A stretch of DNA of 41,265 bases from Pseudomonadota bacterium (lineage in GTDB: Bacteria; Myxococcota_A; Polyangia; Fen-1088): positions 1 to 41,265 of the forward strand of contig JADGRC010000319.1 in assembly GCA_017881245.1 (NCBI GenBank), read 5' to 3'. This document shows positions 1 through 8,965 of the stretch, piece after piece; within the stretch, counting starts at the first letter, position 1; every line of letters begins with the position of its first letter. The notes under the pieces were generated by a model. The model was not told where the DNA came from. It searched no databases and worked only from the letters and a program-made list of their open reading frames with translations. The translations under genes were made by a program, and so were the position numbers.

Positions 1-487
1 CACCCCGCGCGGGGGAGTGCCGCTTTCGACGCTGTTTCCTGGCGTCGATTTGGGGCGGATGCACGATCAAACGCGGAGATTCGCCGCGCGCTTCGGTGTG
101 ACCGATTTCAACCCGCCGGACCGCATCCAAAACAGCCGGAGAGCGCTGGCGATGGCTGAGTACGCGCGCGACAGCGGCCACCTCGAGGCATTTCGGGCCG
201 CGGCCTTCGAGAACCACTGGCGCCGGGGCAAGGATCTGGAAGCCATCGCCGATCTTCGGGAACTGGCGATACGGGCGGGACTCGACGCCGAGGCCGCCGT
301 GGAATCCGTCGACGATCCGCTCTACCTCGACCGGGTCGATGAAAAACAGGCCGATGCGAGACGCCAAGGCATAACGGGCATTCCGACCTTCGTGCTCGGT
401 CACGAGAGGGTAATTGGCTGCCAACCGTTCGATGTTCTCGCGGCCGCCGCCCGCCGGGCTGGCGCGGAGCCACGAACCGCTGCTTGA
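1..487 (+). CDS. DsbA/FrnE-family thioredoxin-fold oxidoreductase, C-terminal part (partial)
   Basis: The open frame has no stop upstream of position 17 and reads from the window edge, so the gene begins outside. The visible residues match the end of the DsbA/FrnE family (2-hydroxychromene-2-carboxylate isomerase-like): an alpha-helical insertion (ALAMAEYARDSGHLEAFRAA, then FENHWRRGKDLEAIADL), followed by the thioredoxin-fold cis-proline motif GITGIPTFVLG and the terminal helix. The N-terminal CxxC or SxxC active site would lie outside the window, so redox activity cannot be judged. The GTG at 17 is probably internal: the residues before it (TPRGG) continue a loop typical of this family. Confidence is high for the family and low for the substrate. 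Confidence 0.85.
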   Translation, partial: TPRGGVPLSTLFPGVDLGRMHDQTRRFAARFGVTDFNPPDRIQNSRRALAMAEYARDSGHLEAFRAAAFENHWRRGKDLEAIADLRELAIRAGLDAEAAVESVDDPLYLDRVDEKQADARRQGITGIPTFVLGHERVIGCQPFDVLAAAARRAGAEPRTAA

Positions 488-651
488 AAACCGCCCAGGA
501 ATCCGCGCGGCCCCAACCCAAGTCGCTCCGGCCCGCGCTGAAAACGGTCGAGGAATCGCCTCCGCCCCGACGCTGGCTTTTTGGATCCGGCGGTGATTAG
601 CTACGCTCGCGTTTACCGTGGTGGATTTCCCGCCGCGACGGAGGATCCTCG

Positions 652-2415
652 ATGCGCACCTTCCCGTTGACTCGCCCGTTCACTTGCCCGTTCGTTCGCC
701 AGTTCGTTTCCACCACTGTCGTCGTCGGCCTCCTCGTGCTTCCGACCGCCCTGGTTCTCTCCGGCTGTTCTGGTGATCCCGACGATCCCATGACCTGGGC
801 CAAGCAACTGCCGAATCTTCGCACGCAAAAGGAGGCCCTCGACCATCTGGCCAACATGGACGTGGAAAAGGCGCGACCCGCCGTCCCGGCGTTGATCGAG
901 TTGTACAAAGACACCCACCGGCAGGAACACCTGGAGGCCCTGGCGCGATACAAGGACGATCGCGCCAAGCCCATCTTGATCGAAGCGCTCGACTACAGCG
1001 ACGACGATTTCGATCGTGCCACGGTCGCGGCGGGCGCGCTGGGTGACATGAAAGCCACCGACGCGGTCGACGCGCTTATCAAGGCGGCCGAGAAACCGCT
1101 GCCCGTCAAGTCACGCGCGAACAACGCCAAGCTGGCGGCCATGCGCGCCTTGGTGCGCATCGGCGACAAGAGGGCCACGCCAACGTTGACGAAGGTCTTG
1201 GGAACGTCGGCGGACGAGCAAGATTTCGCTCTGAATCAGAAGGCGGCGTTGGGACTGGCCGAGATGCGCGATCCCGCCGCGATCCCGGCCCTCATCAAGG
1301 GTCTGTTCATGACCGGCCGGGGCGCGAACATCTTTCACGAATGTCGTCTGGCGCTGGTGCGCCTGGGCGCTCCCGCCGTCGATCCCCTGATCGACCTTCT
1401 GAACGAGAAGAATGCCGACATTCAGGCGATGGCCAAGCAACTGAAGTTCGAGGAGCCGGCGCCGGTTGGCACCCCGGGCGTCGTGCCCAAGAAGGCGGCC
1501 ATTTTGCTCGGCGATCTGCGGGCGCGCAAGGCCGTGCCGGCGCTGCAAGCGAAGCTGAAGGAAAAACAACGAGGCGATGAACACATGGCGATGCTCATCG
1601 CCCTCGGCTTTATCGCGGATCCCGCGGGCGTCGAAACGCTGATCGCGAAGGCGAAGGACAGCAAGTCGGATTTTCTGGAACGAAACGCTGCCGCCGATGG
1701 CCTCTATCTGGCGGGTGACAGCCGCGCCGTCCCTACCCTGTTCGAGCTGGCAAAGAGCGGGTACGTCACCATCGATGGACAGAAGGGATCGAACCTGAGG
1801 GCCAGTGCGGCCATCGATTTTGGCCGCATCGCGGGAGCCGATCAATACGATGCGTTCAAGGCCCTGGCCGCTAAGGAAACCGAGGCCGTGGGCAAGTTCG
1901 CCGAGGCGCTGGATCGCATGGCGGTCGCCAAGGAGTGCGGAAAGGATGTAAGTTGCTACGGACGGAAACTGTCCGATCCTTCGTGGACACGCGCCGAGAA
2001 GGCGGCCTTCGCCATCGCGTTTTCGGGAGACGCCGCCAAGGGGATACCTCTGCTGATTGCGGCCATGAAGCCGCTCGCGTCCATCGGCCCCGATCGCTTT
2101 CCGGTCCATCAGGCCATCCTGTACGCGATGACGCGCCTCGGTTCGAAGTCGTGCAAGGAATGCATCGACAAACTGGAAAAACAGATCGAGCGCGACGAAA
2201 AAGCGACGCGAATCCCAGGAGCCCGCGATTTGCTGGGCGAGACCCGTGTCGCCCTGGCGGTCATTCAGAACAAGGATCAGGCGGATGCGATCCCCGCGGC
2301 GGAGGCCTCTCCGACGGACGCCGCGGCCGCGGGCGACAACGACGCGCAGCCCGCCAAGGGAAAGAAAAAAGGGGCCAAGCCCGCCGGCAAGAAGAAGGGC
2401 GCGAAGAAAAAATAG
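652..2415 (+). CDS. HEAT-repeat lipoprotein
   Basis: 587 aa. A signal peptide ends in a lipobox (VLSGC, Cys39), so the protein should be a lipid-anchored envelope protein. From about residue 45 to 520 it is a run of roughly 35-residue alpha-helical HEAT/PBS-like repeats (AVPALIELY, AVDALIKAAE, AIPALIKGL, AVPALQAKL, AVPTLFELA), typical of protein-binding scaffolds. Two CxnC pairs (CGKDVSC, CKEC) sit in the C-terminal half, and the last 40 residues are rich in Ala/Pro and Lys. The start is fixed by a GGAGG at 640-644, seven bases before ATG. The signal-peptide n-region is unusual: it is encoded by four 12-nt repeats (PLTR, PFTC, PFVR, QFVS). Its partner is unknown. The fold call is firm and the function is not. 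Confidence 0.85.
   Translation: MRTFPLTRPFTCPFVRQFVSTTVVVGLLVLPTALVLSGCSGDPDDPMTWAKQLPNLRTQKEALDHLANMDVEKARPAVPALIELYKDTHRQEHLEALARYKDDRAKPILIEALDYSDDDFDRATVAAGALGDMKATDAVDALIKAAEKPLPVKSRANNAKLAAMRALVRIGDKRATPTLTKVLGTSADEQDFALNQKAALGLAEMRDPAAIPALIKGLFMTGRGANIFHECRLALVRLGAPAVDPLIDLLNEKNADIQAMAKQLKFEEPAPVGTPGVVPKKAAILLGDLRARKAVPALQAKLKEKQRGDEHMAMLIALGFIADPAGVETLIAKAKDSKSDFLERNAAADGLYLAGDSRAVPTLFELAKSGYVTIDGQKGSNLRASAAIDFGRIAGADQYDAFKALAAKETEAVGKFAEALDRMAVAKECGKDVSCYGRKLSDPSWTRAEKAAFAIAFSGDAAKGIPLLIAAMKPLASIGPDRFPVHQAILYAMTRLGSKSCKECIDKLEKQIERDEKATRIPGARDLLGETRVALAVIQNKDQADAIPAAEASPTDAAAAGDNDAQPAKGKKKGAKPAGKKKGAKKK
663..710 (+). repeat. 4 x 12-nt in-frame tandem repeat in a lipoprotein signal peptide
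   Basis: Four adjacent 12-nt units start at 663, 675, 687 and 699, all variants of cccgttcacttg. They encode PLTR/PFTC/PFVR/QFVS ahead of the hydrophobic core of the signal peptide. The 12-nt period keeps the frame. Confidence 0.85.
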
Positions 2416-2500
2416 TCGTGGCGGTGGCGGCGATCGCGGCGCTTGCTGCAGGATGCCTGGTGGCGAAGGGCGAAGATGGCCCGGTCGCCGCCCGCGACAG

Positions 2501-2923
2501 CTACTTGGGCTCGGCCACGGCCCCTGCGAAGACACTGGCGACATGCTCGGCCACGGCCCGAGCGGCAACACTGGCGCCGTGCTCGGCCACGACCGTCGTG
2601 GTGATCCCGCCGCGCACGTTGAAGACCGCTTCCACGCGCATGCGGCGCGGCGCGACCGTGGCCACCAGATCGTCCAGAATCTGGTTCGTTACCGCTTCGT
2701 GAAAAGCGCCCTGGTCGCGATACGACCACAGGTACAGCTTCCACGACTTCAGCTCGACGCAAAGCCGATCGGGCACATACTCGACGTGAATCGTCGCGAA
2801 GTCGGGCTGGCCCGTCTTGGGACAAAGACATGTGAATTCGGGACACGCAAACCGAATTACGTAGTCGCGCCCCGGCTTGGGGTTCACGAACGTGTCGAGG
2901 TGTTTCGAGGGGGTGGTGGTCAT
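2501..2923 (-). CDS. queF: NADPH-dependent 7-cyano-7-deazaguanine reductase QueF (YkvM type)
   Basis: QueF reduces preQ0 to preQ1 in queuosine biosynthesis (tRNA wobble modification), in the cytoplasm. About 140 aa from the chosen ATG, which matches the short unimodular (YkvM/B. subtilis) class. Visible motifs are [15 protein letters not shown], holding the nucleophilic Cys34 and the acid Asp41; the substrate-binding stretch [21 protein letters not shown]; and RGGI near the end. A frame extends upstream to 3019, but those residues ([15 protein letters not shown]...) do not look like QueF, so ATG 2923 is preferred although no good Shine-Dalgarno is visible. The C-terminus is odd: after RGGITTT it is a 12-residue repeat ([12 protein letters not shown] / [12 protein letters not shown] / VAEPK) in place of the usual tail. 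No other queuosine genes are nearby. Confidence 0.9.
   Translation of the reverse strand: MTTTPSKHLDTFVNPKPGRDYVIRFACPEFTCLCPKTGQPDFATIHVEYVPDRLCVELKSWKLYLWSYRDQGAFHEAVTNQILDDLVATVAPRRMRVEAVFNVRGGITTTVVAEHGASVAARAVAEHVASVFAGAVAEPK
2509..2600 (-). repeat. 36-nt tandem repeat (about 2.5 copies) in the queF 3' end
   Basis: On the + strand, two adjacent 36-nt units each begin gctcggccacg, share cactggcg, and are followed by a third partial unit. They encode the 12-residue repeat at the QueF C-terminus. The period is a multiple of three, so the frame is kept. Confidence 0.8.
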
Positions 2924-3085
2924 GCTGGTCGATTGGCGGTGCAGCATAGACGCTCGAACCGGCAAACGCACACGCCCCGTCCTCATCCTGACAGCAGCTC
3001 TGATCAGGGCGATTCGCATGCACTTTCTGCGCGTTTCTCGGGTTTGACAGGGTCCGAATGGTCACGTTACCGTGCCTGTCCCCCG
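2924..3085. promoter_or_regulatory. Divergent intergenic region queF / cupredoxin gene
   Basis: This 162-nt gap separates the queF start (minus) from the cupredoxin-like gene (plus), so it must hold promoters for both. I see no confident -35/-10 pair, no inverted repeat above 6 bp and no riboswitch-like architecture such as a preQ1 pseudoknot. Confidence 0.4.
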
Positions 3086-3859
3086 ATGAAGACGCCCATC
3101 CTCGTCCGGACGTTGGTCCCAGCCGTTTTCGTCGCTTTGGTCGGTTTGGCGCCCGGTCCTGCATGGGCCGGCAGCCTGAGGGGTACCGTACGTCTGCCCG
3201 ACGGGGCGCGCCTGCCGCGCTTGTACCAGGGATACTGGAGACTCGAAAATGGCAACGTTCCCGTGCGGCCGGCCTCCGGCAAAGTCGGAACCGTCGTTGT
3301 CCTCGACGGCATTAGTGGTGTGCACGCGCCGCCTCCCAAGACAGTGACGGTGGAGATCGCCGGCCTGGACGCGCAACCCCGCGTCGTGGTGGTGGGGCCA
3401 GGCTCCGTCGTCGAATTCAAGAACGTCGGCAAGACAACGCACGAATTGTCCACGCCAGCCGACGTGTCGATGATGCCCAACGAGCGATTGAATCCGGGCA
3501 CGTTCCGCCATCAGAAGTTCGGAGCGCCGGGTGGCTATCTGGTGCGGTGCTCCGAGTATCCCCATCTCGCCATCTCCGTGATTGTGGTGGACTCGCCGTT
3601 TTTCGCGCTGGTCGACGACAAGGGCGCGTTCCAGATTCCGGGAAATGTTCCCGATGGCAAGGCGACGTTGAGGGTCTGGTCGACGGGCCGCTGGGTCCAC
3701 GACGAATCGATCGACACGACCGGCAAACAGGAAGTGACGGTTCGGGTGCCGGTGTCGAAGACTGGTAAAGAACCCGAACCCAAAGACCCCGACGCCAGGG
3801 ATTCCGATCCTTCCAGTCCCGAGGGTAAGGAATCCGAGTCCAAAGGATCATCGGAATAG
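3086..3859 (+). CDS. Secreted cupredoxin-like protein (methylamine-utilization-protein type)
   Basis: 257 aa. The signal peptide MKTPILVRTLVPAVFVALVG..AWA is cleaved before GS. The middle (about residues 65-170) is a cupredoxin-like beta domain: VVVGPGSVVEFKN, TTHEL (His119), then YLVRCSEYPHL (Cys155, His160). These are the His, Cys and His ligands of a type 1 copper site with C-x4-H spacing. The usual axial Met is missing after His160 (LAISVIVV). Residues 170-230 look like a carboxypeptidase-regulatory-type beta sandwich (GAFQIPGNVPDGKATLRVW). The tail is an acidic, Lys/Pro/Ser-rich low-complexity stretch (about 232-257). The frame stays open far upstream, but the signal peptide places the start at ATG 3086. 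It ends 2 nt before the next gene, so the two are probably co-transcribed. Possible role: periplasmic electron carrier or copper protein. Confidence 0.8.
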   Translation: MKTPILVRTLVPAVFVALVGLAPGPAWAGSLRGTVRLPDGARLPRLYQGYWRLENGNVPVRPASGKVGTVVVLDGISGVHAPPPKTVTVEIAGLDAQPRVVVVGPGSVVEFKNVGKTTHELSTPADVSMMPNERLNPGTFRHQKFGAPGGYLVRCSEYPHLAISVIVVDSPFFALVDDKGAFQIPGNVPDGKATLRVWSTGRWVHDESIDTTGKQEVTVRVPVSKTGKEPEPKDPDARDSDPSSPEGKESESKGSSE

Positions 3860-3861
3860 AA

Positions 3862-5538
3862 ATGTTTCTGTCGAAGATCTGGTTCATCTTGGTCGCTGTC
3901 GCCGCGGGGGTTGCGCTGTCGATTGCGCTGACCGCACCGCGGCCCATGGCCCAAAAGCTCGAGGAGTTGGAAGGGCAGCGCTTGGATCGCGCTCAGTACG
4001 CGGCCGAGCAACTGCTGAAGGTCGACGCTCACAAGTGGATCGATCGCGCGGCCAAGCTGGGGCGCGATGCGATCCTGTCGGAGGCGCTCGATAGCGCGTC
4101 CCACGGCAGCGGCGAAATCGGCGTGCAGCACAAGACGGTTCAAAGCCGCATCCGCTCGCTGCTGCCCGACCTGGCGACGGCCGGCATCGCCACCATCGCG
4201 GCCATCGACGCCAACGGTCGCGTAGTCGCTCGGGTGGGCGACGATGAGAAGGATTACGGCGAGAACATCGGCGGCGCCGAGGTGGTCGCGGATGCGCTGC
4301 GCGGATACCTGTCGGACGATGTCTGGGGCGCGGGCGGTCATCTGTTGCGCGTAGCCGGGGGGCCGGTGTTGTCGAAGAACCGCGACCGCATCGTCGGCGC
4401 GTTGGTCATCGGTGCCGAGACCGGTCCGCAGTTTGTCGAACGGTTGAAGCGGAATCTTGATATGGACGTCGCTTTGTTGCTGCGTGGCAAGGTTGTCGCG
4501 GCGACCATCGATCCGACCGCGCTCGGTGCCCTGCCCCAGCTGGTCGATGGACACAAAGCCGAGATCGCCGACGTCAAGCGCACTCTGGCCATTCCCTTTG
4601 ATGTCGGCCCGAACACGTACCTGGCGGTCGCGGCGGCGTTCCCCGGTCAGGCGTCGCAACAACAGGGTTACTACACGCTCATCGGTAGGAAACCCGCCCG
4701 CGCGGATTTGACGTCGCTGTTGGCCAACACCTCGGCGCGTGATCTCAAGTGGGACAGCTTCCCGTGGGTTTCCTTGGTCGTTTCCATCTTGGCGGCGATC
4801 GCGATTGGCCTGCTGTTGCAGCGCCTGGAGGTGGACGCACCCATCGCCCGGATGCGAGCGGAATTGCGGACCCTGGCGCGCGGTGAAGCCGTGAGACTGA
4901 ACGACGCCCGTTTCGGCGGAGGCTTCGGCGGTATCGCGCGGGACATCAACGCGGCCATCGAACACCACTCCACGGGATCCCTGTCGGGCGCGGTTTCCAC
5001 GGGAACGTCGCACACCGTGCCGGGCGATGCCCCTGCGGCGGGCAGCATGTTCGCAGCGCCGCCTCCTCAAGTCGCAGCGCCGGCGCCGGCGAGTGGCTTC
5101 CAGGCCGCACCCGCCCAGGTGGGCTTCGCTGGGCCAGCGGGCACTTCGGGCTTCGCGCCCCCTCCTCTACCCGCGTTTTTCCCGCCCCCGGCGGCTGGGT
5201 TCGCTGCGCCCGCTTTTCCGTCTCCGGTGCGTACCGTACCGAAGCCGCCGTCGATCCCCCCGGCCCCCGCGGCGATCTTCGGCGCCGGCCCCGTCGCACC
5301 CGCGTCCGGGGACGATCCGGACGATGAAGACCGGCACGTTCAAGAAATATACTTGCAGTTCTTGGCCGCCAAGCAGCAGTGTGGCGAGTCCGCCGCCGGT
5401 CTGACGCTGGAAAAATTCCACCAGCGTCTGACAGAGAACAAGGCGGCCCTGATGGCGAAGCACGTGTGCCGCACCGTGCGTTTCTCCGTCTACGTGAAGG
5501 ACGGCAAGGCCTCGCTTCGGGCCACGCCGATCAAGTAG
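3862..5538 (+). CDS. Membrane sensor-like protein resembling the MXAN_5187 family
   Basis: 558 aa. A first membrane helix (about 4-22) is followed by a periplasmic region to about residue 290 with a cache/dCache-like look (ATAGIATIAAIDANGRVVARVGDD, later GALVIGAETGPQFVERL). A second helix is at about 297-318 (WVSLVVSILAAIAIGLLLQR), then a short HAMP-like stretch. Next comes a roughly 100-residue Pro/Ala/Phe-rich linker and a conserved-looking C-terminal domain (VQEIYLQFLAAKQQCGESAAGLTLEKFHQRLTENK...CRTVRFSVYVKDGKASLRATPIK), which I recognise as the C-terminal domain of the myxobacterial MXAN_5187 proteins. No kinase, methyl-accepting or cyclase output domain is seen. It lies 2 nt after the cupredoxin-like gene and is likely in the same operon. 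Function unknown. Confidence 0.75.
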   Translation: MFLSKIWFILVAVAAGVALSIALTAPRPMAQKLEELEGQRLDRAQYAAEQLLKVDAHKWIDRAAKLGRDAILSEALDSASHGSGEIGVQHKTVQSRIRSLLPDLATAGIATIAAIDANGRVVARVGDDEKDYGENIGGAEVVADALRGYLSDDVWGAGGHLLRVAGGPVLSKNRDRIVGALVIGAETGPQFVERLKRNLDMDVALLLRGKVVAATIDPTALGALPQLVDGHKAEIADVKRTLAIPFDVGPNTYLAVAAAFPGQASQQQGYYTLIGRKPARADLTSLLANTSARDLKWDSFPWVSLVVSILAAIAIGLLLQRLEVDAPIARMRAELRTLARGEAVRLNDARFGGGFGGIARDINAAIEHHSTGSLSGAVSTGTSHTVPGDAPAAGSMFAAPPPQVAAPAPASGFQAAPAQVGFAGPAGTSGFAPPPLPAFFPPPAAGFAAPAFPSPVRTVPKPPSIPPAPAAIFGAGPVAPASGDDPDDEDRHVQEIYLQFLAAKQQCGESAAGLTLEKFHQRLTENKAALMAKHVCRTVRFSVYVKDGKASLRATPIK

Positions 5539-5608
5539 CGCCAAGCACGCCCAGTGTGGGAATTGTTGCCTCCGCGCGGCGCAACGGGGGGCCGATTCGC
5601 CCACCGCA

Positions 5609-8083
5609 CTATTGTTCGAGCAGCAACTCGTCCGCGCTCTTTTCCTGCCCCGATGCCGGCGCGGTCTCGGTGGGAGCGGTTCCCTCCAGAAACACTTCGT
5701 CGAATGTGTCGGCACCGATCTCCTTACCCGGTGGAGGCAACAGCCCCGTCGCCCTGTCAATGCGCTGGACGACTACGCCCGGGGGTTGGGAAAAATCCCG
5801 AATGGGCTGTCCAACCAGCGCCTTGGTCATGAAATCGGTCCAGATGGGCAGGGCGGTCTTGGCGCCCGCCTCGCCGTGGCCCAGCTTTCTCTGATCGTCG
5901 AAGCCCACCCAGACCGCCGCCAGCAAGTCGGGTGTGAAGCCGACAAACCAGGCGTCACGCAGTCCGTTTGACGTGCCGGTCTTGCCGGCGGCCGGCCGTC
6001 GCAGGCGCCCGGCCACCGACGTGGCCGTGCCTTCCTGAATCACGGCGCGCATCATCGACACGATGATGTAGGCAACGTCCGGCTGCAAGCCCGCGACGGC
6101 CGGGGAAACATCGATCGTTTGATCCCCAAGGCGCGTCACCAGTTGCGGCTCAGCACGAAATCCCCCGGCGGCGAACGTCGCGTAGGCATTCGCCAGTTCC
6201 AGGGGATGCACCGTGGTCGCCCCCAACGCCAGAGCCAGCCCGACGTCGTCCGCAATCGGGGAAGTGATTCCAACCCGACCGGCGAGATCCTTGACCGCCG
6301 GTATGCCCACCTGCTCCAGCAATTTGATGGCAACCGTGTTGATCGAATGCGCCAGCGCGGTCCGCAGACGCACGGGACCGCGAAATTCCTCCTTCTCGTA
6401 GTTCTGCGGCTTCCACCGATCGTAGACGTCGGGCGCGTCGTTCAAGATCGACGCGGCTGTGAACTTGCGCGATTCGATCGCGGCCGCGTAAACGATCGGC
6501 TTGAACGCCGATCCCGGCAGGCGCGCCGCGCGCTGCGATCGGTCGAATCCACCGGGGCGAAATTCGTATCCTCCGACCAGCGCCAGAATCTGTCGCGTGA
6601 TCGGATTCATGACCACCATCGCCGCTTGCGGGCCCATCTCCAAAGCCAGCGACAAGAGCCGCGCCTGCGGCTCACCCTTGTTAGCGATGGCGCCGGCGAT
6701 CTTCTCGGGTGGTTTTGTCTCGACGTGCGCTCGCTCGGGCGCGAAACGCACCCGCACGAGATCGCCCGGAACCAGGCGCTCGGTCAATGGCCTGGGCCCG
6801 CGCGCGTAGCGGGGCTCCTGCGCGAGATCGACGACGCCGGTCTGCCCTCCGAGATCGATCAAAAGCCGCCCACCCCGAGAGTCCGCGGCGTCTTTTTCGA
6901 TTTCGGACACGATGCCTTCGTAGATCTGGGGCGGATTCTTCCCGGTGCGCAGGGCCGCCACGGTGGCGGCGTGCTTGGCCAGAGCCTTTCCCGACACATG
7001 CCCCACCGGTCCGCGGTATCCCTGGCGGACGTCCAAATCCTCGAGCCCGCGCTCCAAGGCCTGACGTGCCAGCGTCTGCAGTTTGGCGTCAATCGTGGTT
7101 TGAATGACCAGACCCAACTGGACCGCGGGCGTGCCGGGAAATCGGTCCGCCAGCAAGCGATACACGGAATCAATGGCCTCGGCGGCCAGCTCGGACGACG
7201 GCCCGGTATCACGGGCGATGCGAATCGGCTCGGCCGCCAACCGCTCGGCCGTCGCGCGATCCAGGTATCCCCGCTCGGTCATCTGCCCGAGGACGTATCG
7301 CTGCCGGTTCTTGGCGGCCTCGGGATGCTTGCGCGGCGACAGGCGTTCGGGGCTTTGCGGCAGGCCGGCCAACAACGCCGATTCGGCCACGTTGATGTCG
7401 CGCACCGACTTGCCGAAGAAAAATCGCGACGCTTCCTCGCAACCGTAGCGTCCGTGCCCGTAGTAGATTTGATTGAGATACAGCTCCAAGATCTGCTGCT
7501 TGGATAGTTTTTCGGAGAGCTGCCGCGCCAGGATGATCTCCTGCACCTTGCGTCGAAGCGTGCGTTCCGGAGACAGCAGAAACGTCTTCACGACCTGTTG
7601 CGTGATTGTGGAGCCGCCCTGGGCGGTGCGCCCGCGCAACACATTTTCAATGAATGCGCGCAGCATGCCACGGTAGTCGAGCCCCGCGTGGTTCCAGTAG
7701 TCGGCATCCTCGGCGGCCACCACGGCGTTCACCATGCCTTTCGGAATTTGGTCGAAGGGAACGAACGTGCGTTTCTCGCCGCCGAGCTCACCAATCACGA
7801 CGCCGTTGCGGTCAAGCACGCGACTGACCTGCTTTGGTCGGTAGTCCTTCAGTTTCTCGACCGTGGGCAAGCCGGGATCGTTGCCGAAGTACACGAACAG
7901 CCCCACCAACCCCACGCCCGCGGCCAATGCCCCGAGGATCGCCAGACCGATCAGCACCCGCAACACACGCCACGCGCTCCCTTGCCCACGACCGTGTCCA
8001 CCGGTTCCAGAGGACCTCGGGTCCGCGTTGCCACCTCGCGCGCGCGATGGCGGTGTTCGCGGCGTCCGCGTACGCGTCGCCAT
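5609..8083 (-). CDS. Class A penicillin-binding protein (PBP1A-type transglycosylase/transpeptidase)
   Basis: 824 aa. Polymerises and cross-links peptidoglycan at the outer face of the inner membrane. A basic cytoplasmic N-tail (1-38) and one membrane anchor (about 41-67) precede the glycosyltransferase 51 domain, with the catalytic motif EDADYWNH (Glu125) and QGGSTITQQ (155-163). An OB-like insert lies at about 330-470. The transpeptidase motifs are all present: SxxK at Ser525 (PGSAFKP), SxN at 580-582 (SIN) and KTG at 701-704 (KTGTS). The length fits bifunctional PBP1A/PonA proteins. It is divergent from the metal ABC genes, and its 3' end faces the MXAN_5187-like gene across 70 nt with no strong terminator hairpin. 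No Shine-Dalgarno is obvious before the ATG. Confidence 0.95.
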   Translation of the reverse strand: MATRTRTPRTPPSRARGGNADPRSSGTGGHGRGQGSAWRVLRVLIGLAILGALAAGVGLVGLFVYFGNDPGLPTVEKLKDYRPKQVSRVLDRNGVVIGELGGEKRTFVPFDQIPKGMVNAVVAAEDADYWNHAGLDYRGMLRAFIENVLRGRTAQGGSTITQQVVKTFLLSPERTLRRKVQEIILARQLSEKLSKQQILELYLNQIYYGHGRYGCEEASRFFFGKSVRDINVAESALLAGLPQSPERLSPRKHPEAAKNRQRYVLGQMTERGYLDRATAERLAAEPIRIARDTGPSSELAAEAIDSVYRLLADRFPGTPAVQLGLVIQTTIDAKLQTLARQALERGLEDLDVRQGYRGPVGHVSGKALAKHAATVAALRTGKNPPQIYEGIVSEIEKDAADSRGGRLLIDLGGQTGVVDLAQEPRYARGPRPLTERLVPGDLVRVRFAPERAHVETKPPEKIAGAIANKGEPQARLLSLALEMGPQAAMVVMNPITRQILALVGGYEFRPGGFDRSQRAARLPGSAFKPIVYAAAIESRKFTAASILNDAPDVYDRWKPQNYEKEEFRGPVRLRTALAHSINTVAIKLLEQVGIPAVKDLAGRVGITSPIADDVGLALALGATTVHPLELANAYATFAAGGFRAEPQLVTRLGDQTIDVSPAVAGLQPDVAYIIVSMMRAVIQEGTATSVAGRLRRPAAGKTGTSNGLRDAWFVGFTPDLLAAVWVGFDDQRKLGHGEAGAKTALPIWTDFMTKALVGQPIRDFSQPPGVVVQRIDRATGLLPPPGKEIGADTFDEVFLEGTAPTETAPASGQEKSADELLLEQ

Positions 8084-8185
8084 ATGAGTATCAGTTTAAG
8101 TCACCGGTCGAGATTCGCGAACCGTTTGTCGTGGCGGCGAGGCTGCCGCGGCGTGACCTATTGCGGGACGGGTGGCGTCAAGCCT

Positions 8186-8965
8186 ATGTTCATTTCGTCC
8201 GTGACTGGCGTGACCGACAAGGCCGAGTCGGCCGTTCACAATCAAAGCCCCCTGGTGGTGACGCGTGGCATGGAGGTTGGATACGACGGTCAGGCGATCC
8301 TGCCGGCCATCGACATCGAGATCGGGCGGCGGGCGTTCTGGGCCGTCCTCGGCCCCAACGGGGCTGGCAAGTCCACCTTCGTGCGAACCCTCCTGGGCCT
8401 TGACCGACCCGTTCGCGGAACCGTGGAACGCGCGCCGGATTTGCGCCCTTGCTACGTGCCCCAGCAAGCGACACTGGATCCGATCTTTCCCGTGCGCGTG
8501 CTGGAATTCGTATTGATGGGCGTGCTCGAACGCGGCCGGCTGCTGGGACCCGCGCATCGAGGCGAGATCGAAGCGGCCGGCGAGGCCCTGAAGGACGTCC
8601 GAGCGGCCGATCTGCGGGGCAAACTGCTGCGCGATCTCTCGGGCGGGCAACGACAAAGAGTCCTGCTGGCCCGGGCGCTGGCGGCACGGGCAAACTTATA
8701 CGTCCTTGACGAACCGACGGCCGCATTGGATGTCGCGTCCGAACGTGAGGTCCTGGAGTTGGTTAGCGCGCTCGCGGAGAGTCGGGGCGCCACCGTCGTG
8801 ATGATCACTCACATGGTCGAAGATGGCCTGGAACGCGCGGATCAAGTGCTGTTCCTGGATCGCGACCACGGCGTCGCTCTCGCGGCGCCTCCGCCCGAAA
8901 TCGTGAAGTCGCTCGCATTGCAACGGCTATACGGACCGGTCACCGCCGGGCACAAGAGAATCTGA
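8186..8965 (+). CDS. znuC: Metal (zinc/manganese-type) ABC transporter ATP-binding protein, ZnuC-like
   Basis: 259 aa. Cytoplasmic ATPase of a zinc- or manganese-type importer. Walker A is GPNGAGKST (56-64), the signature LSGGQRQR starts at residue 151, Walker B is YVLDEP (172-177), and the H-loop is MITHMVEDGL. The short cofactor-type ATPase with a Q-loop in CYVPQQA is typical of the ZnuC/MntA/TroB group. The frame stays open upstream to 7598 over the antisense of the PBP gene. ATG 8186 gives a sensible N-terminus with a weak purine-rich site before it. The permease start overlaps its stop (TGATG). No substrate-binding protein gene or Fur-family regulator is next to it, so the metal cannot be assigned. 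Confidence 0.85.
   Translation: MFISSVTGVTDKAESAVHNQSPLVVTRGMEVGYDGQAILPAIDIEIGRRAFWAVLGPNGAGKSTFVRTLLGLDRPVRGTVERAPDLRPCYVPQQATLDPIFPVRVLEFVLMGVLERGRLLGPAHRGEIEAAGEALKDVRAADLRGKLLRDLSGGQRQRVLLARALAARANLYVLDEPTAALDVASEREVLELVSALAESRGATVVMITHMVEDGLERADQVLFLDRDHGVALAAPPPEIVKSLALQRLYGPVTAGHKRI

Noticed and set aside
485..600. Two imperfect approx. 54-nt copies beginning tgaaaac..aggaatc
   Set aside because: Similarity is low (about 70 percent by eye over only the first 30 nt) and is not enough to call a repeat.
1111..2571. Long minus-strand open frame (about 486 codons) opposite the HEAT lipoprotein
   Set aside because: It has Arg/Gly-rich, family-free sequence, as expected from the antisense of a high-GC gene. 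The plus-strand frame has a signal peptide, lipobox and HEAT repeats.
2246..3085. 280-codon upstream extension of the cupredoxin-like frame
   Set aside because: It overlaps queF on the other strand and consists of Arg/Pro-rich noise. A clear signal peptide begins at ATG 3086.
6119..7507. Long plus-strand open frame opposite the penicillin-binding protein
   Set aside because: The sense strand carries all GT51 and transpeptidase motifs. The opposing frame shows no recognisable domain and has the composition of antisense sequence.
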